From Lactifluus volemus (lineage: Eukaryota; Basidiomycota; Agaricomycetes; Russulales; Russulaceae), in NCBI GenBank assembly GCA_022376515.1, contig WTXI01000259.1, forward strand, positions 1 to 51,649: a stretch of DNA of 51,649 bases. The letters are read 5' to 3'. The notes beneath the pieces are model-generated. The model saw only the letters and a program-made list of their open reading frames with translations. It was not told where the DNA came from and searched no databases. Of the stretch, positions 22,991 through 34,636 are shown one piece after another. Made by a program: the position numbers and the translations under genes. Positions within the stretch are counted from its first letter, which is position 1. Each line of letters begins with the position of its first letter.

Positions 22991-25900
22991 CTAATCTCTC
23001 GACGAGCCGTACTTCAACAATAGCTCCCTGATTGAATCCTTGTCTCTCTGCATCTCTACACTGGGTGTAGTGTTGCGGGGCGCACTGGCAGAATAGTCCC
23101 AGTCCCGAACATGAGGCGGCTCTCTGTCCACTGCTTGGAATGGTGTCCGTCCTTCATCGTCCCGCACGTGTACATCGGCACCAAGCTCCAGTAGCTGCTG
23201 CACGACCTTCAGGTGTCCCCTTCTTGAGGCCTCATGCAGTAGAGTCTTGCCTTGGAAGCCCAGCAGAGCATGTGGGTTCCCAGAATGGTGTAGTAGCAGC
23301 TGTCCGAGTTGCGTATGTCCCCGCTCCAGCGCATAATAGAGTGGTGGCAGTGCCACCCGAAACCCCGTGGGGTTCGGATCTGCATTGGACTTGAGAAGTA
23401 GTTTTGCAATCTCTACATGCCCCTCAATTGACGCCATATGTAGTGGGGTCTCGCAAGAGTTATTCTCGAGGTTCGGATTTGCATTGGATTCAAGAAGTAG
23501 TTTTGCAATCTCTACACGTCCACCAATTGACGCCAGATGTAGTGGGGTCTTTCCAGAGTGATTCTTGAGGTTCGGATTTGCATTGGATTCAAGAAGTAGT
23601 TTTGCCATCTCCACATGTCCCGCACTTGACGCCAGATGTAGTGGGGTGTTGCCACGGTCATCCTGGGCATTTACGTCTCCACCATATTCAATCAGTAATT
23701 GTAAAAGCCTGAGATGGCCTCTACGGGATGCAATAAATATCGGAGTGAAGTCCTCAGGATCACTGATATTGGGATTGGCGCCATGTTTGAGTAGTAACTG
23801 CACGATTTGGAGAAATTCCTTTGAGGATGCAGCCACCAACGGAGTCTCATAAAAACCACCTCGCGCATTTACATCCTGGGAGCATGTGGTGATCAGCCAG
23901 TCTGCGATTTCATGAAAGCCACACCATGCGGAATAGTATAATGGGCCTCCTCTTGGTATACTGAATATTCGTGGATTGGGATCCAAGTCGTATATCCGAA
24001 TCCATACTGCAAAGTGGGGCTTGTCAGGATTGAACAGCTGCCTCATGTCCCGTCCGACATGCGATGACACAGCCCCAAACTTCGCATGATCGACCCAGTG
24101 TCGAGCAGCATATTGAGCCAGAGGAAACATTTCGACGCTATTCTCGGTGATGTGTTTGTCAATTTGGAGTAGAATGAAAAGACATGCTTGTGCGACAGTC
24201 GTATGTGACGATTCGAGGGGAACGTAAAATCGCGGAAGCCGTCCTCTTGCGATCCGGGTCGATGTCAAGAACTCCTTGACAGAGAAATGCGAAAATTGCA
24301 CAACACGACCGTCATCTGCCGTGATGACAGAAACCATGCTCGAGCATGTAGATAAAACTGCACTTGCTGCATCCTCAGGCCGCCAGTCCTCTTCAAATAT
24401 AGGTCTTCCCTCGCCATCGAAATCAAATGCAAGAAACTCCCCAAGCTCCTCGACCCGGAGTGGACGAGACGACACTGTGACACACTGGAATAGACGGTGG
24501 GCAAACTCCCACTTTTCCTCGTCTATATCCAGCAATGTCCTTTCGTACGTCTCATCCAACGTGGCAGGTAATTCGTCCAGAGCTCGACGAATACGCTGTG
24601 GAAGACAGCGTCGGAGCTTGTCCAGCTGACACGACACCCATCGAAACCTATATCATCACGTGAGCTGACGTTGCAGCGGCAGAAGTTGTCTCACATTCCG
24701 CCCGCCCGTTCACAGAGCTTGGTGATCACGAGTTGTTGGTCTTGCTTTCTCCATTTGCACGTGCTCGGGTCAGAATTGATAAAGAATTCGATGTATTTAT
24801 TGATATCTTCCGTTTGCCCACTTTCCCCATGGAGTGAGACCGTATGAGATGCCAATTTCTCCAGACGAGCTTGGATGTCCGCCTCAGGACGGCTTGTGAC
24901 ACAGATATGTAGGTGCGAATATTGCAAGTTCACAAGCCATTTCACGAGATCCAGGACGCGCTCCCGAGGTGATGGTGTGCCGGCACTTTGAGGACATTCG
25001 TCGAGCGCGTCGATGGCGATGAATCGTGGGCCTTGAGTTGGAGTTGCCAGCATCTCCCTCAAACATTCTCTCATCGTTTCATCATCGGGCTGCTCAGAGC
25101 CGGCTTTGTGTGTCGAATGCAACCGTGAAAGGATGTTGCAACAAGCATCGGATTGAGCAGAACATTGAACGAGAAGTGAAGCAAGTAAGGCGCAAGCACT
25201 CTGCTTTGACGTGTCCTTGAAGTCGAAATAAAAATAGGACAGCGAGGCTAATCCGGCGTCACACATTCTCTTAATGTCTCGAGTGACCGAGGAGCTAAGT
25301 CAAAAGCTTGAACGTTAATCCTCAAAGAGGCAAGGGGATGCGTACGTACCAGAGAACACTCTTTCCACAGCCGGCTGTCAAGGTGATTCCTCGTCAGAGG
25401 AGCGAAGGAAAGAGGCATGTAATGAGCTTACGGTTACCACGAATCCATAACAGCGAACCAGTCTTTTTCCATTCTTGGAAAGTGTCACCTTGGATGAACC
25501 ACTCTGCAGTTCCTTCGTGGTGAGCGTCCCGTGCGAGATTATCATTGACGGATGGATCTGGAGGGGAAAGCCATCGTCTGAACCTCTCCTGCAGCTGGTC
25601 CCCTACGAGGCAATGTTAGTCTCGAGAACGAACGAACAATGCTGACATGAACAGGCTAAATAATTGGACGCACGATTTGATTTGTTCATGTCACTGGCAA
25701 TTTGTTGCATGAGTACTAGTACCATGTTCAGTTGTGCGATGCTATCCAACATGCTAACCATACCTAGAGCTTGGTGGATATCATCTGTTACGGCTTCGCC
25801 ATCTAGACAGAATAGAAAGAGGGAGACTGAGTGTGCGAGCGACAAGTGAACAAGGCTGCACACCATTCAAGTTTTTGACAAGACCATACACAACTTGTAG

Positions 25901-26695
25901 GGTCTGTGTTGCTGTGGCTCGAGCTTCTTCTAGGGTCAGTCGGTCTAATCTTTGTAGAACCGCTTCGACCTCATTATCTCCCAGCAACTTCTTTCCAAAT
26001 TTCTCTACCATACCTTGAGCCAATAAGAATATTTTTGAGGAAAATCATGAGCTCACTCAGGCGTCCTTCCTTGGCATGCTTTGTCGCAAGGCCAAGGGTA
26101 GAGAGTACTTCGATGAGAATCTTGACAATTATCTGAGTCATCGCCGGGTTGGATGGGATCTTGGTGTAGATATCGAGGCGCCTGAGAAAGTTTTCGATTG
26201 ATTCGAAGAGATCGATAAGGGCGTCGTAACTCGCGCTAACATCCTTTATTGCCTGTGGCCACCAATTTCACAAAACTTTCGGTCGGTGATTTAAGACAAG
26301 GAAACATACGGCAAGAAGTATGGCAATTCCAGCGAAGATTGCCCTTGCGGGTGGGAATTTCTGCAAAACGAAATTAGGATTATCGAACACTAGCTAAGAG
26401 TGCCGCGGCGTACCAAACCAACAGCTGCACCAAGAACTCCATTTGATAGACCATAAAGGACGTGAACAGTCCGCTTTAACCACATCATCACCTTTCCATT
26501 GTCACCTCGAAATTTACGGAACGACTCTGCTTGTTCTTGGAGGACGGCGATAGCAGAATCAGCATCGTCGCAGCTGGTGAGTCTGAGAGCCAGTTGATGT
26601 TCGAGTAGGTTCACGCCCGCTTGGTTTTTGTATTGATTCAAGGCAGTCTCGAAGAGAGATTCGAGTTCTGGACAAGGATTGACGGACTCGGACAT
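22991..26695 (-). CDS. NLR1: Goodbye-NACHT-ankyrin STAND receptor, intact
   Basis: Nine exons: 26695..26414, 26360..26310, 26252..26057, 26013..25864, 25802..25674, 25602..25432, 25374..25350, 25294..24695 and 24647..22991; all GT-AG and in phase, 1086 aa. Residues 1 to about 120 form a fungal STAND N-terminal Goodbye-type domain (LFETALNQYKNQAGVNLLEH). A helical linker follows. The NACHT domain has Walker A WIRGNPGCGKSVL (about 322-334, built across the exon 6/7 splice), Walker B FIAIDALDE (about 426-434) and the sensor HICVTSRPE. The winged-helix region contains SCQLDKLRRCLPQRIRRALD. The C-terminus is an ankyrin array of about ten repeats. Fungal NLRs of this type are thought to act in non-self recognition and programmed cell death; the ligand is unknown. 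Three ankyrin repeats are near-identical at DNA level. Confidence 0.92.
23372..23668 (-). repeat. Three 99-bp near-identical ankyrin-coding repeats (NLR1)
   Basis: Units begin at 23372, 23471 and 23570 with GTTCGGATTTGCATTGGA-like sequence and are exactly 99 bp apart, one 33-residue ankyrin repeat each (LLLESNANPNL core). DNA identity between units is far above that of the flanking ankyrin repeats, so the block is recently amplified or homogenised. Confidence 0.88.
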
Positions 26696-27017
26696 GATGG
26701 TACATGTACTAGTACATCTGGCGTTAGGGCGCTATCAGACCATTCCTGGTGTAAGGTCACCACGTATGTCACATTCCTATCTTTATGCCTCGGGCTCGGT
26801 GTAGAGCCACAAAAGCCTCATGTCCGAATAGTTCGAGCTTTACATTCACACCCGTACTATATGCTAGAGGTCAGAGATGTATTTAAAGGTACCCAAATCA
26901 ACCTAACATGGTGGTGAATACTACTGTAGTAAAACTCGTGCGCTTTCAAGTTCGGGCGTACTTTCACCGGCCCGGCTCTAGCACGTAAAAAGATGGAAAA
27001 TCATTCCGTTACCAACA
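26696..27017. promoter_or_regulatory. NLR1 upstream region with palindrome
   Basis: Promoter side of NLR1. A perfect 14-bp palindrome ATGTACTAGTACAT lies at 26704-26717, a few bases before the NLR1 start. The NLR2 flank keeps a 10-bp core (GTACTAGTAC at 34212-34221). The NLR3 flank lacks it. Confidence 0.4.
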
Positions 27018-27097
27018 ATGAAGTTTCTCCCTCTCCTTCCCTTTTGCCTCCCTCGCTCTCACTCAATCCTCCTCCATACGCCCCGGGATCAATGTTG
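27018..27097 (+). pseudogene. Remnant of GPI-type protein exon 1 (unit 1/2 junction)
   Basis: The sequence matches exon 1 and the start of intron 1 of the intact GPI-type gene at 40810 (ATGAAGTTTCTCCCTCTCC..., then TCAATGTTG). It carries small indels that break the signal peptide frame, and stops abruptly where gene A exon 2 homology begins. No exon 2 of the GPI-type gene follows. Confidence 0.8.
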
Positions 27098-29031
27098 TAA
27101 TTCTTGTGTGTCCTCCACTCGCAAAGTTGAATCATTCCTTGAATTTCCAGGTTCGACAACATTCAGAACAATCTACGAGCTCACCATGTAGCATACAACG
27201 AGCCCGCATTTCCAACCTACAGTACTCGGCAGTCATCCTTCTCGTTTCTCACCGATACACCCACCAAAAGGCTGACCTAATAGCTACACCTGGATTTTGC
27301 GGAAATGAGCGGCGACAGTCACCGAACCAACCTGAAGAGGGCGCTGCTGAGGTTCTGGTTGTGAAGACCCGTGGAAAGAAGAAGAAATGAAAGTCGAGCG
27401 AATCCGGACAACCAGCTGGCCGCCGTCTGTCCATGGCTGATCGACCTAACCCGAGTTGGCCCCCAATGCCGACAACATCTTGGTAATTTTCTGCTGTGGT
27501 GCACTCACGAACTTCGACAGGGACAGTGACACGACTTTTGGGATCGCCGCAGCAGTCGCCTATGAGAAAGGACGCGAGACCCGCCACATCGAGAGACCTG
27601 TAGGCTCAACTATGGCGGCGTTCGACACCGATCCCCCAGCGCCGGACTCAGGCATCTCTCTCGCCCAGACCATCCAGGCCAACTCCCCTGCAACCCGCAT
27701 CACTCGCCTTTCCTCAAGTCCCACAGCCACATCCACGATACTCAATTATGGCCCACACCCCGGCCAGTTCTTCTCCTTCTCGTTCAGACAAACAGCTGAC
27801 AACCTTCTCTCCCTCAATAGAAACCTGAAGATCCCATTCGCTTGGGCCCCCCAAGTCTGCTCGCTACCCGGCTTCGCCCGCACTAGACACCTCACCAACA
27901 CAATCGCCACGTGGCCCCTAGCGCCCAACCATCGTGAACCCACACTATCAGCTAACAACGACAGGCGGAAAAATTCGCTGCCATCGAGGCGTGGGGCACT
28001 TACTGGCAAAGCAACAACCGCCGCTCCCGAGTCTACACCGCACTTCTTGTCCCACCCACAGGCAAACTCCCACCTGTCATTCAAGGCTTAAAAGGCCGAG
28101 CTGTCTTCTCTACTCTATACACCGCTAGATTCCGTCCCGATCTGCCAACCAGCTGCCCCTGCGAAGCCCTCCAAAAGGTCGAGCAGGTCATCACCGCGTG
28201 CCCCCTCCATACAGAAACCCGCCGCATCATCCTCCAACCAGTCGACCCCAACTCCTCATCCTCTTCAGCACATCCCAAGGAGGTGAGACCCTGAGTCATA
28301 TCATCAAAATGACCCGCGCGCATGCGACCCAGACAAGTCTGAGACCCGGGACAGCCCTTCCCACCAGCAGAAGCAGGATAGACCCCTACTACGCAGATTG
28401 CTCTCCATTTAGATAGTTACTGTCACCCCCCGCCAGTAACCTTTCCAGTTCTCCGCTACTCCTCTGTCCCTCTCACATCCACATCCACCTATACCAGTAC
28501 CACGGGGTCCGTGTCTTTGCCGTAGTCACATGTTGCAGTATACAAATGCAGATCTTTGTAAAAAAAAAAGATCGACCGAACCGAGAAGCGGCTGTCCGCT
28601 ATATCGGCATACAGTAGTATATTGACGGCGAGCGTATTTGACGGTGCCGCGAGCCGCGCACGCAGGGACGACGACGGTGGTGACGACAGCGAGTCGGAGA
28701 CTCCTCGGACGCGTACGCCGGTCATATTATACCGACTCGGCTGTGCGGCCCGCAGAAATGGCGGTAATAGCGGTGGCCGTGGTACGGTAGTGGCAACTCG
28801 GCGGCGCGTTCTTCCCGCTGCCGGAAATCATCGTCGATCGGTTACAGGCCTTTCGTCGTGCTGTCAATGCTCAGGGTATTGCCCGACTGAGTTACGACTT
28901 GGACGCGGTGGAAGGGCTCGTGCTCACTGTTGAAGAGATCAAGGACGTCGTATCTTCGACGGGCATTTGGCTTATCGTGCGTGAGCGCACCGGTGGTCAG
29001 CCGGAAGGGTGACGGGTGGCGTATACGCATT
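27098..29031 (+). pseudogene. Gene A, copy 2: heavily deleted pseudogene
   Basis: Homologous to gene A exon 2 but lacks exon 1 and the promoter. About 0.7 kb is missing near 27155; the join shows CAGG microhomology. Stop codons and further deletions follow (near 27388 and 28790), and the normal stop is lost. It is split by a LINE inserted at 27447-28569. The 3' part (28578-29031) still aligns with the conserved C-terminal block (LDAVEGLVLT and neighbours). No function expected. Confidence 0.88.
27447..28569 (+). mobile_element. 5'-truncated LINE (Tad-like non-LTR retrotransposon) with poly(A)
   Basis: The 1123-bp insert is flanked by an exact 8-bp direct repeat GATCGACC (27439-27446 and 28570-28577) and ends in a run of ten A at its 3' edge. 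In units 1 and 3 the site is uninterrupted. The left part reads as a decayed RNase H-like domain (HPGQFFSFSFRQTADNLLSL near 27757-27816). The next frame gives EKFAAIEAWGTYWQ, then LYTARFRPDLP and CPCEALQKVEQVITACPL, the cysteine-containing C-terminal tail typical of fungal Tad-clade reverse-transcriptase proteins. The reverse transcriptase core is absent, so this is a dead 5'-truncated copy. Target-primed reverse transcription explains truncation, tail and duplication. Confidence 0.9.
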
Positions 29032-29322
29032 GAGTGCGTTGAGCGCGCAACGCGAGACCCCGGGAGGCAGCAGTCATAAATTTTGTTTCTCTCGCAAGCG
29101 TGTGTCATAATCATCACAGTATTACTAGCACTGTAACTCGTTTCTCAGTTGCTCATCTCATCTTTTTATCTTTCCCACTTTGTTTGTTTCTCTCTCTCCT
29201 AGTAGTGTACACACGCCTGTGCTTTTGTCATCCGCCTCACTTTTCTTTTTTCTTTTGGTTTCTCATGAATCTCTTTGTGAATTTTTATATTTATTGGATG
29301 CGTGATTCTATGGCCAACTCGG

Positions 29323-30346
29323 TGTAGGGTCAGCCTCGCGGCTGGCCTCAAAACCTCTCTTTGTGCATCTTAGTACGCACAACCCCTGTTCTCCTTCTCG
29401 TCTTGACCTGTGCTGCTGTTCGCCGTGTTCCTCAGTTGCTTAGATATCGCACCCACGCATTTCGATCTCGAATTGGGCCATGATCGCCCCCGGCCATGAC
29501 GCAACTACGCCTCGGCCTTAGACCCGTCCTCTGCGGCCTCGCGTTGCACGACGTATTTCTGCATTTTTCCTTTGTTTCTTTCATGACTCACGTTTCCTGT
29601 GCTTCCCATTTCGTGCTAGTTCACCTTGTGTTCATTATTGTTCGCTCAGTTTGGTATTTCCTCCCTCCTTCAAGTTGTGCTTAGTCTTCGTGCCTTTGTC
29701 TTGGGCTGCGTGCTGTGTCTCGCACCGCGCCCACGTTTCAGGCTAATGGCCTATTGATCTCTCGATGAGACAGCAAGCATCCCGTGAAGCGTTCTGAGGG
29801 TGCACGTGACTTCGAAGATCTTTTGTTCCCCCTTTTTCTCTTTCATGATTTAGTTCCCTTTTCTCTTTTCCTCACTCCACTCGAGCTTTGTGTCTCCTCC
29901 CTTTCATACCTATCTCAGTTTTGATATATTTTACTTACCTTCATGGTCTTTGTCTTTGGTCTGATAGTTTCAATACTTACTTGTTCTTCCGACTTTGATG
30001 CATTTGCAATTTTAGAATAGTCGGCTCGATTGTACTTAAATACCACTCTGGAATGTACACCTCGAGCCAGCAAATCGTCGCCACTCACCCTTGTTCTCAA
30101 AATCAGTCTGCCTCAAGGTTTCTTCTAAGTTTTCTCTAGTGTCTTTAGCCTCTATTTCCCTCAAGATCTTGTCTCTTATCCTTCAAAACCTTGCCTCCCT
30201 CCTCACTTAGATCTCCAGTCAATGGGACTTCTTTGCATTTTGTCTTCAACCCGCCGCCACTCATCCTTTTGCCTCCCCCTCTTGTCCCTCTGATCCCTTT
30301 AACCACCTTTGTTGAACTCACAAGCAGACGGAGTACTCTGCTTTCA
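29323..30346. mobile_element. Probable solo LTR of an LTR retrotransposon
   Basis: A 1024-bp block absent from units 1 and 3 begins TGTAGGGTCAGCC and ends CTCTGCTTTCA, the TG...CA termini of an LTR. It is flanked by a 4-bp direct repeat TCGG (29319-29322 and 30347-30350), consistent with integrase insertion into AACTCGGAATCG. It has no coding sequence; the interior is CT-rich. No internal retrotransposon body or second LTR lies in the window, so a solo LTR left by recombination is the simplest reading. The orientation is unknown. Confidence 0.75.
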
Positions 30347-30713
30347 TCGGAATCGAATATAATGAATGATTCTACTACTTGGAAGATGCCAGAATTTTGA
30401 ATTGGTCTTGTGAAGATCTGTGATCCCAAGAGAAGGGACAAAATTAGATGACTCGGATCGGATCCGTACCAAGATCGTTATACAAGAAAGCGAGACTAAT
30501 ACCCTAATGTACAATCCACACAGCCTGTGACCGGTAACAATCAAAAATTCATTAAACTGCCCGCAGGACTTCCCCACGTACAGGAAACGTTGCAACCATG
30601 AAGCAGAGCGAAGGGTGGCCATTGCTGCTTGGATGATATCAGACTTGATGTCTACCAAGGAAAGGGCGGATACTTACTACCCCTATTGCGCATCAGCAGT
30701 GCCAAACTTGGGT

Positions 30714-33700
30714 CTAATCTCTCGGCGAGCCGTACTTCAACAATAGTTCCTTGATTACGTCCTTGTCTCTCTGCACTACTTCGGTTTTGGCCTGAGGCTC
30801 GTAGGGCACCAACAAGGGCAGATCCTGGTCCAGCTTTCTGTCCACTGCTTGGAATGGTGTCCGTCCTTCATCGTCCCGCACATGTACATTTGCACCAAGC
30901 TCCAGTAGTTGCTGCACGACCATCAGGTGTCCCCTGCCTGAGGCCATATGCAGTAGAGTTTGGCCTTTGAAGACCCGAGCATTTGGATTCGCAGAATGGT
31001 GTAGTAGCAGCTGTACGAGTTGCTGATGTCCCTGGAACAGCGCTACATAGAGTGGTGGCATTGTAAACTCCAAAGACCTCTTGGGGTTCGGATTTGCATT
31101 GGACTCAAGAAGTAGTTTTGCAGTCTCCACATGTCGCTCCCCTATTAACACCTGAAGAAGCGGGGTGATCCCCAAGTCAGTCTCGGCATTTACGTCTCCA
31201 CCGTATTCAATCAGTAATTGAGAAATCCTGAGATAGTCTTTATAGGATGTAGACATTAACGGTGTATATCTCATATTGGTCGTGAAGTTGGGATTGGCGC
31301 CATGTTTGAGTAGTAACTGCACGATTTGGAGAAACCCCTTTAAGGAAGCAGCCATCAACGGAGTCTCGTAGCAACCACCTTCCGCATTTACATCCTGAGA
31401 GCATGTGGTGACCAGCCAGTCTGCGATCTCATGAAAGCCACACAGTGCGGAATAGTATAATGGGCCTCCTCTTCGTAAAACGGCGCCTGATGAAGTGTGA
31501 TCCAAGTCGTATATCTGAGTCCATACTGCAAAGTGGGGCTTGTCAGGATTGAACAGCTGCCTCATGTCCTGTCCTACATGCGATGACACAACCCCAAACC
31601 TCGCGTGGTCGACCCAGTGTCGAGCAGCATATTGAGCCAGGGGAAACATTTCGACGCGATTCTCGGCGATGTCATTGTCAATTTGGAGTAGAATGAAAAG
31701 GCATGCTTGTGCGACAGTCGTATGTGACGATTCGAGGGGAACGTAAAACCGCGGAAGTCGTCCTCTTGCGATCCGGGTCGATGTCAAGAACTCCTTGACA
31801 GAGAAATGCGAAAATTGCACAACACGACCGTCATCTGCCTTGATAATAGAGATCATGCTCGAGCATGTAGTTAAAATCGCACTGGCTGCGTCATCAGGCC
31901 GCCAGTCCTCTTCAAATATGGGTCTTCCCTCGCCATCGAAATCAAATGCAAGAAACTCCCCAAGCTCATCGACCCGGAGTGGACGAGACGCCACCGTGAC
32001 ACACTGGAATAGACGATGGGCAAACTCCCACTTTTCATCATCTATATCCAGCAATGTCCTTTCGTACGTCTCATCCAATGTGGTAGGCAATTCATCCAGA
32101 GCTCGACGAATACGCTGTGGAAGACAGCGTCGGAGCTTGTCCAGTTGACACGACACCCATCGAAACCTATATCATCACGTGAGCTGATATTGCAGCCGCA
32201 GAAGTTGTCTCACATTCCCCCCGCACGTTCACAGAGCTTGGTGATCACGAGTTGTTGGTCTTGCTTTCTCCATTTGCACGTGCTCGGGTCAGAATTGATA
32301 AATGATTCGATGTATTTATTGATATCTTCCGTTTGTCCACTTTCCCCATGGAGTGAGACCATATGAGATGCCAATTTCTCGAGAGCGGCTTGAATGTCCA
32401 TCTCTGGACGGCTTGTGACACAGATATGTAGGTGTGGTAAGTGCAGGTTCACAAGCCACTTCACGAGATCCAGGACGCGCTCCCGAGGTGATGGTGTGCC
32501 GGCACTTTGAGGACATTCGTCGAGCGCGTCGACAACGATGAATATTGGGCCTTGAGTTGGAGTTGCCAGCATATCCCTCAAACATTCTCTCATTGTTTCA
32601 TCATTGGGCTGCTCAGAGCCGGCTTTGTGTGACGAATGCAACCGTGAAAGGATGTTGCAACAAGCATCGGATTGGGCAGAACATTGGACGAGAATTGAAG
32701 CAAGTAAGGCACGAGCATTCTGCTTTGACGTGTCCTTAAAGTCGAGATAAAAATAAGCGAGCGAGGCTAATCCTGCGTCACACATTCTCTTGATGTCTCG
32801 AGTGACCGTGGAGCTAAGTCAAAGCTTGAACGTTAATCCTCAATGAGGGAAGGGGATGCGTCCGTACCAAAGAACGCTCTTTCCACAGCCGGCTGTCAAG
32901 GTGACTCCTCGTCAGAGAAGCGAAGGAAAGAGCCGTGTAATGAGCTTACGATTACCACGAATCCATAATAGCGAACCGGTCTTTTTCCATTCTTGGAAAG
33001 TGTCACCTTGGATGAACCACTCGGCAGTTCCCTCGTGGTGAGCGCCCCGTGCGAGGTTATCATTGACGGATGGATCTGGAGGGGAAAGCCATCGTCTGAA
33101 TCTCTCCTGCACCTGGTCCCCTACGAGGTAGTGTTGGTCTCGAGAACGAACGAATAGAACAGGCTAAATAATTGGACGCACGATTTGATTTGTTCATTTC
33201 ACTTGCGATTTGCTGCATGATAACTAGTACCATGCTCAGTTGTGCGATGCTCAGGCTATCCAACACGCTCATCGTACCTAGAGTTTGATGGATATCGTCT
33301 GCTACAGCCTCGCCACCTAGACAGAATGTGCGATATTGAGGAGTGAGCGAGCGACAAGTGAACAAGGCTGCACACCATTCAAGTTTTTGACAAGACCATG
33401 CACAACTTGTAACGTCTGCGCAGCGGTGGCTCGAGCCTCTTCTTGGGTTAGTCGGTCTAATCGTTGCAGCACCGCTTCGACCTCATTATCTCCCAGCAAC
33501 TTCTTTCCAAATTTCTCTACCATATGTCAAGTCAATAAGAATACTCACGGGGAAAATCATGAGCTCACTCAGGCGTCCTTCCTTGACATGTTTCGTCGCA
33601 AGGCTAAGGGTACTGAGTATTTCAATTAGTATCTTTATGATTATCTCAGTCATCGCCGGGTTGGATGGGATCTTGGTGTAGATATCGAGCCGTCTGAGAA

Positions 33701-34201
33701 AGTTTTCGATGGATTCGAAGAGATCGATAAGGGCGTCGTAACTCGCACTAACATCCTTTATCGCCTGTGGCTACCAATGTCACAAAACCTCAGTGAATAT
33801 TAAGAGAGCATACGGCAAGAAGTATGCCGATTCCAGCACAGATAGCCTTTGTAGGTGGGAATGTCTGCAGAAGTAGGGTTATCGAACACTAGCAGTTATG
33901 TGGGTGAAGGAGTGCGTACCGAGCCAATGCCCGCACCAAGGGCTCCTTTTGATAGACCATACAGGACATGAATAGTCCGCTTTAACCACATCATCACATT
34001 TCCATTGTCATCTCGAAATTTGCGGAATGCCTCTGCTTGTTCTTGGAGGACGGAGATAGCAGAATCAGCATCGTCGCAGCTGGTGAGTCTGAGGGCCAGT
34101 TGATGTTCGAGTAGGTTCACGCCTGCTTGGTTTTTGTATTGATTCAAGGCAGTCTCAAAGAGAGATTGGAGTTCTGGACAAGGATTGACGGACTCGGACA
34201 T
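30714..34201 (-). CDS. NLR2: Goodbye-NACHT-ankyrin STAND receptor, shorter ankyrin array
   Basis: Nine exons by alignment to NLR1: 34201..33920, 33864..33814, 33764..33569, 33516..33376, 33316..33182, 33120..32950, 32892..32868, 32813..32214 and 32166..30714. In phase throughout, 1017 aa. Same Goodbye-type N-terminus, Walker A NPGCGKS and Walker B IFIVVDALDE. The ankyrin array has one copy of the 99-bp repeat where NLR1 has three. The acceptor AG used by NLR1 before exon 4 is absent; the next AG, 9 nt downstream, keeps phase and replaces four residues (SMVE) by one Lys. No stop or frameshift seen, so it is probably functional. It is very close to NLR1 in NACHT, more different in the ankyrin region, as expected if the latter carries specificity. 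Confidence 0.85.
31086..31184 (-). repeat. Single 99-bp ankyrin-coding repeat unit (NLR2)
   Basis: One unit beginning GTTCGGATTTGCATTGGA corresponds to the first of the three units in NLR1 and NLR3; the following ankyrin sequence has diverged. Evidence for repeat loss here or gain in the other two genes. Confidence 0.75.
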
Positions 34202-34564
34202 GACGGTACGTGTACTAGTACGTCTGGCGGTAGAGCGTTATCCCAGGCCTCGCAACCACGTTGTATGTCACGGTGACATTCCAATCTTTACGCCCTCGGG
34301 CTCGGTGTAGAGCTCATGTCCGCTTAGTTTGAGCTTTACACTAACACCTGCACTATACGCTAAAGGTCAGAGATATATTTAAAGGCACCCAAATCATCGT
34401 AAAATGGTGGTGAATACTAGTCACTCTTTTCTCTCGAACTCCTAGTCACTGGCCCTCGTGCCGGAGTCGTGCGCTTTCGGGCGTACTTTCACCGGCCCGG
34501 CCCTAACCCGGTCAGAAGGGCAGTTGCCATGCAAAGCCAGATAGAAAATCATTCCGTTACCATC
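34202..34564. promoter_or_regulatory. NLR2 upstream region
   Basis: Homologous to the NLR1 upstream region, with the palindromic core GTACTAGTAC at 34212-34221. The stretch around 34480-34525 (CCGGCCC, AACCCGG words) resembles 40610-40640 upstream of the intact GPI-type gene. Confidence 0.4.
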
Positions 34565-34634
34565 GTGAAATTTCTCGCTCTCTTTCCCCTTTGCCTCGAT
34601 CGCTCCTCCTCCATACGCCCCGCCATCAATGTTG
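34565..34634 (+). pseudogene. Remnant of GPI-type protein exon 1 (unit 2/3 junction)
   Basis: Aligns with exon 1 of the GPI-type gene at 40810, but the ATG has become GTG and the signal-peptide frame is altered. It ends at TCAATGTTG and runs directly into gene A exon 2. The frame stays open into gene A, so an upstream ATG at 34530 (MQSQIENHSVTIVKFLALF) could in principle start a short chimeric protein. Confidence 0.8.
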
Positions 34635-34636
34635 TA

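Larger units (their letters stand above)
20574..27097. repeat. Tandem segmental duplication, unit 1
   Basis: First of three tandem units. It runs from within gene A exon 2 (ATTGTTGTGCGACC at 20574), through gene A, its 3' flank, the NLR1 gene and its promoter, to a remnant of the GPI-type gene's first exon ending TCAATGTTG (27089-27097). Only this unit is preceded by gene A's own first exon and promoter. About 6.5 kb. Confidence 0.9.
27098..34636. repeat. Tandem segmental duplication, unit 2
   Basis: Second unit, about 7.5 kb, of which about 2.1 kb is inserted LINE and solo LTR. Order as in unit 1: gene A copy 2, 3' flank, NLR2, promoter, GPI-type exon 1 remnant ending TCAATGTTG (34626-34634), then a 2-nt TA filler. 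Confidence 0.9.

Noticed and set aside
23372..23668. 99-bp tandem repeats as satellite DNA or a CRISPR-like array
   Set aside because: The period is a multiple of three, the array is within an open frame and each unit encodes one ankyrin repeat; no spacers exist.
25375..25437. Alternative NLR1 splice giving GITLTAGCGKS at the P-loop
   Set aside because: It keeps phase, but the neighbouring GTAAGC donor and GACAG acceptor give the standard RGNPGCGKSVL of this family, so I used those.
27456..28091. Long plus-strand reading frame that looks like a host gene
   Set aside because: It lies wholly inside the insert with target duplication and poly(A), and its text matches a decayed LINE RNase H region.
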